Under the pieces are notes generated by a model that was not told the origin of the DNA, made no database searches, and worked only from the letters and a program-made list of their open reading frames with translations. A DNA stretch of 64,000 bases from Lachnospiraceae bacterium. GTDB lineage: Bacteria > Bacillota > Clostridia > Lachnospirales > Lachnospiraceae. The position numbers and the translations under genes were made by a program. The DNA is taken from assembly GCA_021442455.1 (NCBI GenBank), contig JABUSY010000021.1:80630-144629 (forward strand), given 5' to 3'. Of this stretch, positions 30,791 to 39,747 are shown in pieces. Numbering within the stretch: position 1 is the stretch's first letter; every line of letters begins with the position of its first letter.

Positions 30791-31035
30791 CCTGATGAAA
30801 AAAATGATAAAATTGGCAATGGGGTTTTATTAGCAAAGTGGATTTTGGAAATATTCATTGTATAAAATTGTATAAATTGGATTCGTGATTATTACGGAGA
30901 TTAATATTTGTTGATGGATTTAGGTTTTTTTCTTGTTTGAATTAAGGGTTATTTATAATTTTATTATCGAAAAACTGAATTACTGAATAATAAACAACAA
31001 TATGCAAAATTCTTTCCAAAATAATACGAGTTATA

Positions 31036-33780
31036 TTAACCACTATATTGGGCAATATTTTTAGGTTTTATGAACTTTGTAGAAAAAATTATAGCTATCA
31101 AAAACCAGATTGTCCAACAAATAACGGTTATTATAATTGCTTCTTTGAATAATGGATGCTGATAGCTAAGATTAATATTATGTTCCCCGGAACATAGGGT
31201 TATTGCAATAAAGCCATAATCTGCACGGAGCAGTTCAGTTTTCTGCCCGTCTATGGTTGCTTTCCAGCCTTGTTCATATGGGATTGGGAAGAATAATAAT
31301 CCTTCTTCAGGCACTGATGCATTACAGAGCAGTCGGCTGTCATTTCCGGTATCATCTATTGATATCACAGCGTTAGAAGAATACTGGGTATTTGTAGAAT
31401 AATAAAAACGAAAGTTGGAGATGGAAGTTGTCAAGTTTTGCGCATGAGTTGTAAAATACAGGTTATTTACATCTTCCGGAAATGTTATTTTTACAGAAGT
31501 TGGCTTTCCAGCAATGACGGTTGCAATATAGGGAGATGCGTTATTAGTGGTACGAATTTCTATATTAGAAGATTCATTGGCAGTGATATCAAAAACCGTT
31601 GTTATTTTTTTGAGAGAAGAAGAACTGTTATTGAGAAAAGGTATGGCTGCAAAAGGGACAGACCATGATAAACTTCCATCATTCGAAGTTGAAATTATTT
31701 TCGGAAGGGAAGATTTGTCAATAGTTAAATCATTTGTAGCTATATAGGCATAATCGTCAATATTAGCGAACGATGAAAAAAAGTTCTTTCTTTTATCCAT
31801 AATTATGTACTGTGAAAGCAAAGCCTCTGTATCCACTGTATCTTTCATAGATTCGAACTCGAAAGAAGAAATAGTTTTGGTATAAAATTTTGCGAAGGAT
31901 GAATATTTCTGGTTTTTATACAGATAGAGACTGCCAAACTGGTGGATTAACTCATAGTTAGTGTCCGGAAAATTCGAATTTTTGGAGATCAGATATTTGA
32001 TACCCAGAAGGGTAGCATATCCACTATCTCCGACAATCTGCCGAAAATTTAAGTGGGCATTATTAATATAATATAAATTAGGCAGAAGTTTATCCACAAA
32101 TTCTAAAATATTTTTATTTTCTGTAGAATTATAGGTGCTAATTCCGCGATAATATTGCCCTAGAGCATCCATGCACTGAGAGCCTGCGGCATAATCTTTT
32201 TCCATTCGATAAAAAGTGCTGTCTGTTTCGTGAAGGTAGGTTAACAGTTCCTGAACATCATTGCCATATAAATTTTCAAAATAATCATCCCCCAGTTTGA
32301 TGCTTCCTCTGCCAGCTATGCTGCTATATGTATCACTAGCAACATTCAGGCCAATGGCTAGCATTAATAGTGTAAAGGCTATAGTTTGCATACGTTTAGT
32401 TTTTGAACGAGATAGCAGTATTAACAAAAAGATCATTCCTAAAGCGGTTATGTAAAGGAATATTGCATTGCAAAAAAAAGTTAGTGTAGAGGCTTTGCAG
32501 AGGGAAGACAGATATACGAATGTAAAAATCAGAGAGGCTATAATACCACCTATTAAATTGAATTTTTGGAATTTCAGAATATAATCTAGCATATAAGCAA
32601 CTAATAGAGCAAAAAAAGGCATGAGCACAAATGTATGCCTGGAAAAAGAATAAGTAAATGCATTAAATATCATGCTTCCAAACATGATTAATAGGGAGAA
32701 TCCCCCCATTGCTACGGCAATAAACCAGACTATTTTTTGGCGAAATTCGGTTTTTATTTTGGGAAAGGTGATGATAAATTGGATAAGTAAAATTAAAAAA
32801 AGAGATGAAAAAAAAAGGTTAGGTGCTTCATAATAATTGATGTATCCATGATAAGGAGCAGTCGGACTGCCAACTCCTTGCAAATTTCCAGAAAGTAGTT
32901 TATGTAGTAGTGTTTTGTAATAGTTAGAAGGATAAGGTGCAAAGGAGGTCAGACATCGCTCAAAGAAACTTTGCTTGTTGTTTATACGAGCAGAGACATT
33001 ATATATCAAGGCATATGAAGGCAGTAAGTTTAATAATCCCATTCCTACACCAAGCAAAAGAGAGGTACATTGCTTACAGAATGTATTCAAAAAAGAACAT
33101 CCCTTCTGTTTGCGGAGACTTAGTATTCTTAAGAAAATATAAAATATGGTTATAATTAATACCATATAAGAAAAATAATAGCTAGATAGTATCATCAGTG
33201 CTGTCCATAGGGAGACGCCTATGGACAGGTGTTTTTGGTGAAAAGATCTTTCCACCAGCATTAAGAGAATTGGGAGAAAAACAAGGATGATACTGAACTG
33301 ATAATGCTGTCCCCAAACGATTAAAAAGCCGTTAAAAGCATAAAGGTATGCAGCTACAATTTTCCCTTTTGCTGAAAAAGAAAAGCAAGAAAGGAATAAC
33401 CATATAGCCAGAGCAGAGAGAAGTATTGTTAAAATATGAATATATATCAGACATCTGGGCATCACTTGCGGTCCAAAGAGTATGCCAGCTAAATATATTA
33501 GCCAGAATGTAGGAGTAAAAAGATTCATCTGATATATACTTGTGCCGAAACCATTAGTAAAATCCCAAAAAGAAAAATTCCCGTTTCGGATATGATGGAC
33601 AATGGAGTTGTATTGCATAATATACTGTTCAGTGGTATCAGAGCCGATATCACGAAATAGAAATACATAATTTCCAAAGATATACTGATGATATACTGCA
33701 TAGGCAGTGAATAAAACAAGGATAGAAAGCAGTATTTTTGGATGTTTTTTAAGCCGATTTACTATTTTTTTATGATACAT
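31036..33780 (-). CDS. YfhO-family integral membrane glycosyltransferase (GT-C type)
   Basis: 914-residue multi-spanning protein with about a dozen membrane helices in its first 500 residues, then an extracytoplasmic domain and a final helix (EAIIITVICWTIWFLIAIIF). The first external loop has FRDIGSDTTEQYI, with acidic residues where GT-C enzymes place their catalytic aspartate. YfhO proteins are the transfer component of three-part glycosylation systems that decorate wall or lipoteichoic polymers using undecaprenyl-phosphate sugars; that role is by family. The start has GGGAG upstream. It is divergent from the polysaccharide cluster beginning at 33939, which encodes a matching donor synthase (37644) and flippase-like pair (36906, 37270). 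The exact sugar is unknown. Confidence 0.8.
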   Translation of the reverse strand: MYHKKIVNRLKKHPKILLSILVLFTAYAVYHQYIFGNYVFLFRDIGSDTTEQYIMQYNSIVHHIRNGNFSFWDFTNGFGTSIYQMNLFTPTFWLIYLAGILFGPQVMPRCLIYIHILTILLSALAIWLFLSCFSFSAKGKIVAAYLYAFNGFLIVWGQHYQFSIILVFLPILLMLVERSFHQKHLSIGVSLWTALMILSSYYFSYMVLIITIFYIFLRILSLRKQKGCSFLNTFCKQCTSLLLGVGMGLLNLLPSYALIYNVSARINNKQSFFERCLTSFAPYPSNYYKTLLHKLLSGNLQGVGSPTAPYHGYINYYEAPNLFFSSLFLILLIQFIITFPKIKTEFRQKIVWFIAVAMGGFSLLIMFGSMIFNAFTYSFSRHTFVLMPFFALLVAYMLDYILKFQKFNLIGGIIASLIFTFVYLSSLCKASTLTFFCNAIFLYITALGMIFLLILLSRSKTKRMQTIAFTLLMLAIGLNVASDTYSSIAGRGSIKLGDDYFENLYGNDVQELLTYLHETDSTFYRMEKDYAAGSQCMDALGQYYRGISTYNSTENKNILEFVDKLLPNLYYINNAHLNFRQIVGDSGYATLLGIKYLISKNSNFPDTNYELIHQFGSLYLYKNQKYSSFAKFYTKTISSFEFESMKDTVDTEALLSQYIIMDKRKNFFSSFANIDDYAYIATNDLTIDKSSLPKIISTSNDGSLSWSVPFAAIPFLNNSSSSLKKITTVFDITANESSNIEIRTTNNASPYIATVIAGKPTSVKITFPEDVNNLYFTTHAQNLTTSISNFRFYYSTNTQYSSNAVISIDDTGNDSRLLCNASVPEEGLLFFPIPYEQGWKATIDGQKTELLRADYGFIAITLCSGEHNINLSYQHPLFKEAIIITVICWTIWFLIAIIFSTKFIKPKNIAQYSG

Positions 33781-33860
33781 TTTCGAACTCCCTTTTCCGG
33801 CATTGTCTGAGCCATTCTAGCACAATTTTTTTAAAAAAGCAAGTCATAGTATCATAGTAC

Positions 33861-33889
33861 TTGAAGAGAAGACAAAAGTGTGGTACACT
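33861..33889 (+). promoter_or_regulatory. Promoter of the polysaccharide cluster (33939 onward)
   Basis: -35 TTGAAG (33861-33866), 17-base spacer, -10 TACACT (33884-33889), about 50 bases before the start of the ATP-grasp fusion gene. It probably drives the closely packed genes at least to 42538. Confidence 0.55.
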
Positions 33890-33938
33890 ATGTATGATAT
33901 GGTCACAGTTATTCTGAATTTGCAGGAAGAGAAGAATA

Positions 33939-36092
33939 ATGAAAACGTTAATGATATTAGGAGCTGGTTATACCCAAATGCCTCTGTATGAAGTGGCAAG
34001 AAAACTTGGAATACGTACGATTGCTGCCAGTATACCTGGGCGCTATCCAGGGTTTGCTTGTGCAGATGAGAGTGTGTTTGTTGACATCGCTGATCCGGAG
34101 GCAGTAACGGATGCTGTGAGGGAAAAGAATGTAGACGGCGTTGTCACTTGTGGTATGGATTTTGCTATGCGCGCAATCGGAGCTGCTTGTGAAGCCCAGC
34201 GTTTGCCGGGCCCTACCCGTGAGGCGGCAGAAAAAGGATCAAATAAATATGAAATGAAAAAAGCACTGACCGCGGCAGGGGTTCAAACTGCCAAATTTTA
34301 TTGCATTCATAATAAAAAAGAGTTGGAAGCAGCCATGGATAGGCTGCCTTTTCCACTTATTGTGAAGGCAGTGGATCTCATGGGTAGTCGGGGAATCTTC
34401 CGCAGCAATACGAGAGAAGAGGCCAGGGAAAATTTTTGTAAAAGCATGGAAGTTACCAGGAAAGATTATTGTCTGATTGAAGAGTTTATTGAGGGTGAGC
34501 TTTTCGGTGTAGAAGCGATGGTTCAGAACGGTAGGATTCTGTTCATGCTTCCTAATAACACAGAAGTTTTTGTGAGCAAAACGCCGACACCGGTTGGACA
34601 TTCTGTACCTTTCAGAGAGTTGGATGTGCTAGGAAAACAGATAGAAAAGCAGACAGAACTAGCTCTCCGAGCAATAGGACTGGATAATTGTCCGTTAAAT
34701 TATGATTTGATAAAAAAGGATGGTAAGGTTTATGTGATTGAGTTGGCAGGACGTTCCGGAGCCACAGGTCTTCCTGAGATGACTGGTATTTATTATGGAT
34801 TGAATTATTATGAAATGATCATCCGGCTGTCTCTTGGAGAAGATGTAAGCAGTTATTTTGCTAAATCTCTTTCACGCACTCCGAATCTAACACATACGAT
34901 AATCTCTGTACGGCAGGGAGTTGTTAGGAATATTGTCAATGATAATAGAATGGACGAAGATTCGATTAAATTTTCCTTTAATATAGAGCCTGGAGATGAA
35001 GTACGTCCTTATACGAATGGGCGTGACAGGATTGGTCAGGTGATTATTAAAGGAGAAAGTTTAGAACAGTGTGAAAAGCGTTTGGAAGAAATCTTGCGTA
35101 ATCTTCATCTGGAGCTGAGAGGGGATCTGTCTCTCATTCAAACGCCCATTCAAATAATGGAAGAATATAGGGAAGATAGTAACCAGATTTATATAAAACG
35201 GGAGGATCTACTACCATTTTCGTTCGGAGGAAATAAAGTTAGATTTGCAGAAGCATTTCTGAAGGATATGGAACGAAAACATTGTGATGCCATGCTCATG
35301 TATGGAGGTTATCATTCGAATCTTTGTCGGATTTTAGCTGCTGCCTGTGCCAGGAGGGGTATTCCTTGCAGTATGATCCATAATGTGGATGACGTTGATC
35401 CAAAGGAAATAAGTTGCAATATGCATTTAATCAAGGCTTCAGGTGTGCGGGAATACAGATGTCGTAAGGGAGAGATAGCGCCGTTAGTTCAGGATGCTTT
35501 GAATGATTTCCGCGAAGAAGGATATAACCCTTATTATATTTATGGTAATATTTACGGATATGGAAATGTTACGGTGCCCATGGAATCTTATGTGGCGGTA
35601 TATCAGGAAATTTTACAGCAGGAAAGGGAACTGGCTTGTCATTTTGATTATATTTTTTTGGCTTCTAGCACAAATACTACGCAATCTGGACTGTTAGCTG
35701 GTCATTTGTTAGTGAGAGACGCGAGAAAGATTGTAGGCATATCAGTAACGCGAAGTTCGAAACGGGCTGTTAGGGTGATTCAGAGAAATCTACAAGAATA
35801 TCAGAATAAACGGGGAATCAATTTTCCAACATTCACAGAATCACTGATTTTGGTAGAGGATAAATATCTGGCAGGCGCTTATAGCCGTTGGCATGAAAAA
35901 ATCATGGACGTTATACAGAGTGTATACAAGACAGAAGGAATTGGCCTGGATCCTATATATACAGGGAAGGCTTTCTGGGGCATGTTGGAATATCTAAAGG
36001 AGAAAAAAATTACAGGAAAAAAAATTCTGTTTTTGCATACAGGAGGAACGCCATTGTTTTTCGATATTTTGCCGGCATTCAATAACCATTAG
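33939..36092 (+). CDS. Fusion: ATP-grasp ligase + PLP-dependent (ACC deaminase/D-cysteine desulfhydrase-like) enzyme
   Basis: 717 residues with two parts. Residues 1 to about 400 are an ATP-grasp enzyme: an N-terminal Rossmann-like domain (MKTLMILGAGYTQMPLYEVA), PLIVKAVDLMGSRGI, IEEFIEGELFGVEAMV and the metal-site region VIELAGRSGATGLPEM, where the usual Asn after Glu is replaced. Residues about 405-717 are a fold-type II PLP enzyme like ACC deaminase/D-cysteine desulfhydrase: KREDLLPFSFGGNKVR supplies the Schiff-base lysine, GGYHSNLCRILAAACA the substrate loop, SSTNTTQSGLLAG the phosphate loop and LHTGGTPLFF the end. Predicted: an amino acid is made or altered by the PLP part and ligated by the ATP-grasp part. 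First gene of the glycan cluster, just before a WbqC protein. The frame is clean, so the fusion is real. Stops at TAG. Substrates unknown. Confidence 0.82.
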   Translation: MKTLMILGAGYTQMPLYEVARKLGIRTIAASIPGRYPGFACADESVFVDIADPEAVTDAVREKNVDGVVTCGMDFAMRAIGAACEAQRLPGPTREAAEKGSNKYEMKKALTAAGVQTAKFYCIHNKKELEAAMDRLPFPLIVKAVDLMGSRGIFRSNTREEARENFCKSMEVTRKDYCLIEEFIEGELFGVEAMVQNGRILFMLPNNTEVFVSKTPTPVGHSVPFRELDVLGKQIEKQTELALRAIGLDNCPLNYDLIKKDGKVYVIELAGRSGATGLPEMTGIYYGLNYYEMIIRLSLGEDVSSYFAKSLSRTPNLTHTIISVRQGVVRNIVNDNRMDEDSIKFSFNIEPGDEVRPYTNGRDRIGQVIIKGESLEQCEKRLEEILRNLHLELRGDLSLIQTPIQIMEEYREDSNQIYIKREDLLPFSFGGNKVRFAEAFLKDMERKHCDAMLMYGGYHSNLCRILAAACARRGIPCSMIHNVDDVDPKEISCNMHLIKASGVREYRCRKGEIAPLVQDALNDFREEGYNPYYIYGNIYGYGNVTVPMESYVAVYQEILQQERELACHFDYIFLASSTNTTQSGLLAGHLLVRDARKIVGISVTRSSKRAVRVIQRNLQEYQNKRGINFPTFTESLILVEDKYLAGAYSRWHEKIMDVIQSVYKTEGIGLDPIYTGKAFWGMLEYLKEKKITGKKILFLHTGGTPLFFDILPAFNNH

Positions 36093-36176
36093 TGTGTTGC
36101 CATACCCTGAAACAGGTAGGTATTTGTCTTTGATTGGCTATCAGAGTGCAAATATCAGAAAAGGTTGGAAGTGTCA

Positions 36177-36866
36177 ATGAAAAAAATAGCTATTTTACAG
36201 TCAAATTATATACCGTGGAAAGGTTATTTTGACATCATCAACATGGTAGATGAATTTATACTCTACGACGATATGCAGTACACCAGGCGTGATTGGCGAA
36301 ATCGAAACAAGATTAAGACGTCGCAAGGCTTACAATGGCTGACGATATCTGTGCTCAATAGTGGAAAATTTTTACAGAAAATTAATGAAACAGAGGTGAT
36401 TGATTCTCAGTGGTGTCATGACCATTGGCGGGCGATTTCGTTGAATTATGCAAAAGCTCCATATTTTAAAATATATGCAGAGCTCATGGAAGAAATATAT
36501 CATAGATGTGAGAAAGAAACACATTTGAGCAGAATCAATTATCTATTTTTGACTAAGCTCTGTGCTCTTCTGGATATACATACGAAAATTACCTGGTCTT
36601 CGGATTATAAACTGGTGGATGGGAAAACGGAGCGTTTGGTTGCTCTTTGTCAGTCTGCCGGTGGAAATGTATATCTATCAGGCCCTATTGCAAAAAAATA
36701 TATTGTAGATTCATTATTTGAAGAGGCTGGGATCACTCTACAATATATGGATTATTCTGGTTATCCGGAATATCATCAGCTGTTCGGACCTTTTGAACAT
36801 GGAGTAACCATTCTGGATCTGCTGTTTAATGAAGGCCCAAAGGCCCGTAGGTTTATGAAAAGCTGA
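36177..36866 (+). CDS. WbqC-family protein
   Basis: About 229 residues with the family opening KKIAILQSNYIPWKGYFDII, followed by DEFILYDDMQYTRRDWRNRN and the terminal LFGPFEHGVTILDLLFNEGP. WbqC proteins occur in O-antigen and capsule clusters and are thought to act in glycan modification; no reaction is firmly established to my knowledge. The start at 36177 is chosen because GGAAGTG lies five bases upstream; an in-frame TTG four codons earlier overlaps that site. It follows the ATP-grasp/PLP fusion by 84 bases and probably works with it. Confidence 0.82.
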   Translation: MKKIAILQSNYIPWKGYFDIINMVDEFILYDDMQYTRRDWRNRNKIKTSQGLQWLTISVLNSGKFLQKINETEVIDSQWCHDHWRAISLNYAKAPYFKIYAELMEEIYHRCEKETHLSRINYLFLTKLCALLDIHTKITWSSDYKLVDGKTERLVALCQSAGGNVYLSGPIAKKYIVDSLFEEAGITLQYMDYSGYPEYHQLFGPFEHGVTILDLLFNEGPKARRFMKS

Positions 36867-36905
36867 TTTGGAAAGTCAAACGATTGAATTTAAAATTGTG
36901 AGAAA

Positions 36906-37277
36906 ATGCATATGAATAATTCCAAGAAAGTTGATAGAATTTCAGTTCCTATATTCATGCTACTTCATGTAAGTTTGTTGTTTTCTTCATTGAGTGGAAT
37001 CTGTTCAAAAATGGCGGCTTTTCAGAAGTTCCTTTCTTTACCATTTTTGTGGTGGTATATTACAGTTTTGATAATCATGTTCGCATATGCCATTGTATGG
37101 CAGCAAATATTGAAACGAATATCGCTGAGCATCGCTTATGCTAACAAGTCGGTGGGGCTAATCTGGGGAATGTTGTGGGGAGGTCTTATTTTTCAGCAAA
37201 AGATTACTTGGAATATGATATTGGGTGCAGGTGTAGTATTCATGGGAATTTGTTTGGTGGTAACTTTTGATGAGTGA
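36906..37277 (+). CDS. Half-size EamA/SMR-type membrane protein (flippase subunit 1)
   Basis: 123 residues with four predicted membrane helices (including LPFLWWYITVLIIMFAYAIV and MILGAGVVFMGICLVV). It belongs to the drug/metabolite transporter group that includes ArnE/ArnF, which flip undecaprenyl-phosphate aminoarabinose. The segment LSIAYANKSVGLIWGMLWGG is typical of the third helix. It overlaps the next gene by eight bases, and the two probably form a heterodimer. Context: lipid-linked sugar synthase downstream. A general small-molecule exporter is possible but less likely here. Confidence 0.7.
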   Translation: MHMNNSKKVDRISVPIFMLLHVSLLFSSLSGICSKMAAFQKFLSLPFLWWYITVLIIMFAYAIVWQQILKRISLSIAYANKSVGLIWGMLWGGLIFQQKITWNMILGAGVVFMGICLVVTFDE

Positions 37278-37626
37278 ATTTCTTGTTTCTGTTTGTGTTT
37301 TGTTGATTTCAGTCTTTATATCAGCCTTTTCTCATATTTTACTGAAAAGAGCTGCTAATCGATTTTATGAATCGAAACTGAAAGAATATTTGAATCTACC
37401 GGTAATTTTTGCATATGGATTGTTTCTCATTTCCACTGTTTTGACGATATTGGCTCTTAAGGTTATACCATTGTCATTGCAGCCAATTTTGGAATCTACT
37501 AGCTATATTTATATTTCAGTAATGGGATATTTTTTTCTGAAAGAACAGTTCAATCGCAAAAAAATAGCGGGCCTGGCTCTTATTTTGTTAGGTATTTTTA
37601 TATATTCCGTCAATATCGCAGGATAG
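37270..37626 (+). CDS. Half-size EamA/SMR-type membrane protein (flippase subunit 2)
   Basis: 118 residues, four membrane helices, with the SMR/EamA features ILLKRAANRF after helix 1 and LQPILESTSYIYISVMGYFF then LKEQFNRKKIAGLALILLGI in the second half. The start is ATG 37270, inside the end of the preceding gene (coupling), rather than the TTG one codon before. It ends in TAG, with the AAAGGAG of the next gene starting four bases later, so this TAG behaves as a true stop. Likely partner of the preceding protein in flipping a polyprenyl-phosphate sugar. Confidence 0.72.
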   Translation: MSEFLVSVCVLLISVFISAFSHILLKRAANRFYESKLKEYLNLPVIFAYGLFLISTVLTILALKVIPLSLQPILESTSYIYISVMGYFFLKEQFNRKKIAGLALILLGIFIYSVNIAG

Positions 37627-37643
37627 ATAAAAGGAGAATATAC

Positions 37644-38603
37644 ATGTTAGTTTCTATCGTGATTCCGTGTTATAATTCAGAATATACCATTAGGCAGTTG
37701 GTAGAACTGTGTATGAAAGAATTTAATAAAATGGATGATTATGAATGTGAGATGATTTTGGTGAATGATTATTCCTCGGATAGCACATTCACGATGATCA
37801 AAAAAATGACTGAGAAATATCCTAATGTAATTGGAGTAAATTTATCGAAAAATTTTGGACAGCATGCGGCAATAATGGCCGGCCTTCAGTATATCAGCGG
37901 TGATTTGGTAATAGGTATGGATGACGATATGCAGAACCATCCGTCTCAACTTTGGCAATTTTTGGAAAAGGAAAAAGAAGGATATGATGTTGTGTTTGGG
38001 ATCTTTAAAAAAAGAAAATTTTCTGCATTTAAAAATCTAACGGGAGCAATTAGCCGTTTTCTGCTGTGGCATCTGTTGGAACGTCCTAAGAAAATTCAGA
38101 TGAGCAGCTTTTGGCTAGCCAAAAGATATGTGATCGACAGGGTCAAAGAATACGAAGGATGTAGCGTATTCATACAGCTTTTATTTTTTCGGACGACACA
38201 CAATATGGCTAACATTGATATCGAACATTACGAACGGGAGGCTGGTCAATCTCATTATAGATTTAAAAAAAGTTTAAAGTTGTTTATGTCTTTCATGAAC
38301 TATTCAGTTACTCCTTTGCGCTTGGCTACTTTTTTTGGCATGTTTTTTTCAATAATAGGTTTTATGGCGGCATTGGTAGTGCTAACTCATAAATTCATAA
38401 ATCCTGCTGTAGCAATTGGCTGGTCTTCATTAGTGTGTATTTTGTTAATTTTGTTTGGTATTGTGTTCCTGATGCTAGGTATTATGGGAGAATATGTCGG
38501 AAAGCTGATATTAACCAGTAGTAAGACACCGCAATATGTAATTCGAGAAACATTGAAGGGGAATGATAGTGAAAAAAAAGGAAAGAATGATGCTCGATTT
38601 TAA
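37644..38603 (+). CDS. Polyprenyl-phosphate glycosyltransferase (GT2, ArnC/DPM-like)
   Basis: 319 residues. The cytoplasmic GT2 domain has VSIVIPCYNSEYTIRQLVEL, VNDYSSDSTF, NLSKNFGQHAAIMAGLQY and the metal motif GMDDDMQNHP. Two C-terminal membrane helices (about 230-290) follow, the second ending LGIMGEYVGKLI. This is the layout of enzymes that load a sugar from a nucleotide donor onto undecaprenyl phosphate (ArnC, GtrB, GtlA). AAAGGAG upstream. Lies between the SMR-like pair and the WecE-like aminotransferase, so the sugar may be an amino sugar. Its end overlaps the next gene by 17 bases. Confidence 0.85.
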   Translation: MLVSIVIPCYNSEYTIRQLVELCMKEFNKMDDYECEMILVNDYSSDSTFTMIKKMTEKYPNVIGVNLSKNFGQHAAIMAGLQYISGDLVIGMDDDMQNHPSQLWQFLEKEKEGYDVVFGIFKKRKFSAFKNLTGAISRFLLWHLLERPKKIQMSSFWLAKRYVIDRVKEYEGCSVFIQLLFFRTTHNMANIDIEHYEREAGQSHYRFKKSLKLFMSFMNYSVTPLRLATFFGMFFSIIGFMAALVVLTHKFINPAVAIGWSSLVCILLILFGIVFLMLGIMGEYVGKLILTSSKTPQYVIRETLKGNDSEKKGKNDARF

Positions 38604-39726
38604 CAGACCGTTGTATCTAGGAAAAGAATTGAAATATATAGAAGAGGCAGTACGAAAAAATCAAATTTGTGGTGACGGAGCTTTTACGAAACAATGTTCC
38701 GACTGGATGAAGCAAGAGCTTCATACGAAATATAGTCTGCTGACTACATCCTGCACTCATGCTCTAGAAATGGCGGCATATCTAGCAGATATAAAATCTG
38801 GAGATGAAGTGATTATGCCGTCCTATACTTTTGTTTCAACCGCTGATGCATTTGTTCTTCGAGGGGCAAGAATCGTGTTTGTAGATGTGCATCCAGAAAC
38901 TATGAATATAGATGAACGTCTGATTGAAGATGCTATTACCGAGAGAACCAGAGCTATCGTTCCGGTACATTATGCAGGTGTATCTTGTGAGATGGAAACA
39001 ATTATGAATATTGCAAAACGCTATGGATTGAAAGTGATTGAAGATGCTGCTCAAGGGATTCACGCTTATTATAAAGGGAAAGCTTTGGGAACGCTCGGTG
39101 ATTTTGGATGCTTCAGTTTCCATGAGACAAAAAATTATACTATGGGCGAGGGAGGAGCTCTTCTGTTTCAAGAGGATAAATACATGGAACAGGCAGAAAT
39201 TCTTAGAGAAAAAGGAACTGACAGAAGTAAATTTTTCCGCGGTCAGGTGGATAAATATACCTGGGTAGCTTTTGGATCTTCTTATTTGCCAAGCGAGTTG
39301 AATGCCGCATATCTTTGTGCTCAGCTGGAGGCTTCCGTTGAAATCGATAATAAACGAATGGCTATTTGGAATTATTATCATGAAAGTTTAAAACCACTGG
39401 AAGAAGTAGGATATATTGTGCGGCCTGAGGTGCCAGAGTACGCAGTTCATAACGCACATATGTATTATATTAAGGTTAAAGATTTAGAAACGAGAACCCG
39501 TCTGATCGCTTTTTTACGGGAACAGAAGATCTGCAGTGTCTTTCATTACATACCATTGCATTCTTCAAAAGCCGGAAAGAAGTTTGGACGCTTTCACGGT
39601 GATGATATTTACACGACGAATGAGAGTAAGCGACTGATGCGGCTACCCATATATTATTCTCTAAATCTAGAAGAAGCCGCATATGTAATAGCATCTATTC
39701 GTAAATTTCCAGATTTCAGATTATGA
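38587..39726 (+). CDS. DegT/DnrJ/EryC1-family sugar aminotransferase (WecE-like)
   Basis: 379 residues, PLP-dependent. It has the WecE-type opening LDFNRPLYLGKELKYIEEAV, SCTHALEMAAYLADI, GDEVIMPSYTFVSTADAFV, VIEDAAQGIHAYYKGKALGT and the Schiff-base lysine in SFHETKNYTMGEGGAL. WecE makes dTDP-4-amino-4,6-dideoxygalactose from the dTDP-4-keto-6-deoxyglucose produced by RfbB, which is encoded at 49807, so the substrate is available in the same cluster. The start at 38587 (or the next ATG) is preferred because AAAGGAAAG lies just before it; the frame is open from 38563. Ends four bases after an in-frame overlap region with no damage. Confidence 0.87.
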   Translation: MMLDFNRPLYLGKELKYIEEAVRKNQICGDGAFTKQCSDWMKQELHTKYSLLTTSCTHALEMAAYLADIKSGDEVIMPSYTFVSTADAFVLRGARIVFVDVHPETMNIDERLIEDAITERTRAIVPVHYAGVSCEMETIMNIAKRYGLKVIEDAAQGIHAYYKGKALGTLGDFGCFSFHETKNYTMGEGGALLFQEDKYMEQAEILREKGTDRSKFFRGQVDKYTWVAFGSSYLPSELNAAYLCAQLEASVEIDNKRMAIWNYYHESLKPLEEVGYIVRPEVPEYAVHNAHMYYIKVKDLETRTRLIAFLREQKICSVFHYIPLHSSKAGKKFGRFHGDDIYTTNESKRLMRLPIYYSLNLEEAAYVIASIRKFPDFRL

Positions 39727-39747
39727 TGAGTTTCAAGGAGAACTGTC

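Noticed and set aside
38836-39381. 181-codon minus-strand ORF inside the aminotransferase gene.
   Set aside because: Antisense shadow of a strongly conserved WecE-type frame; no ribosome site or homology.
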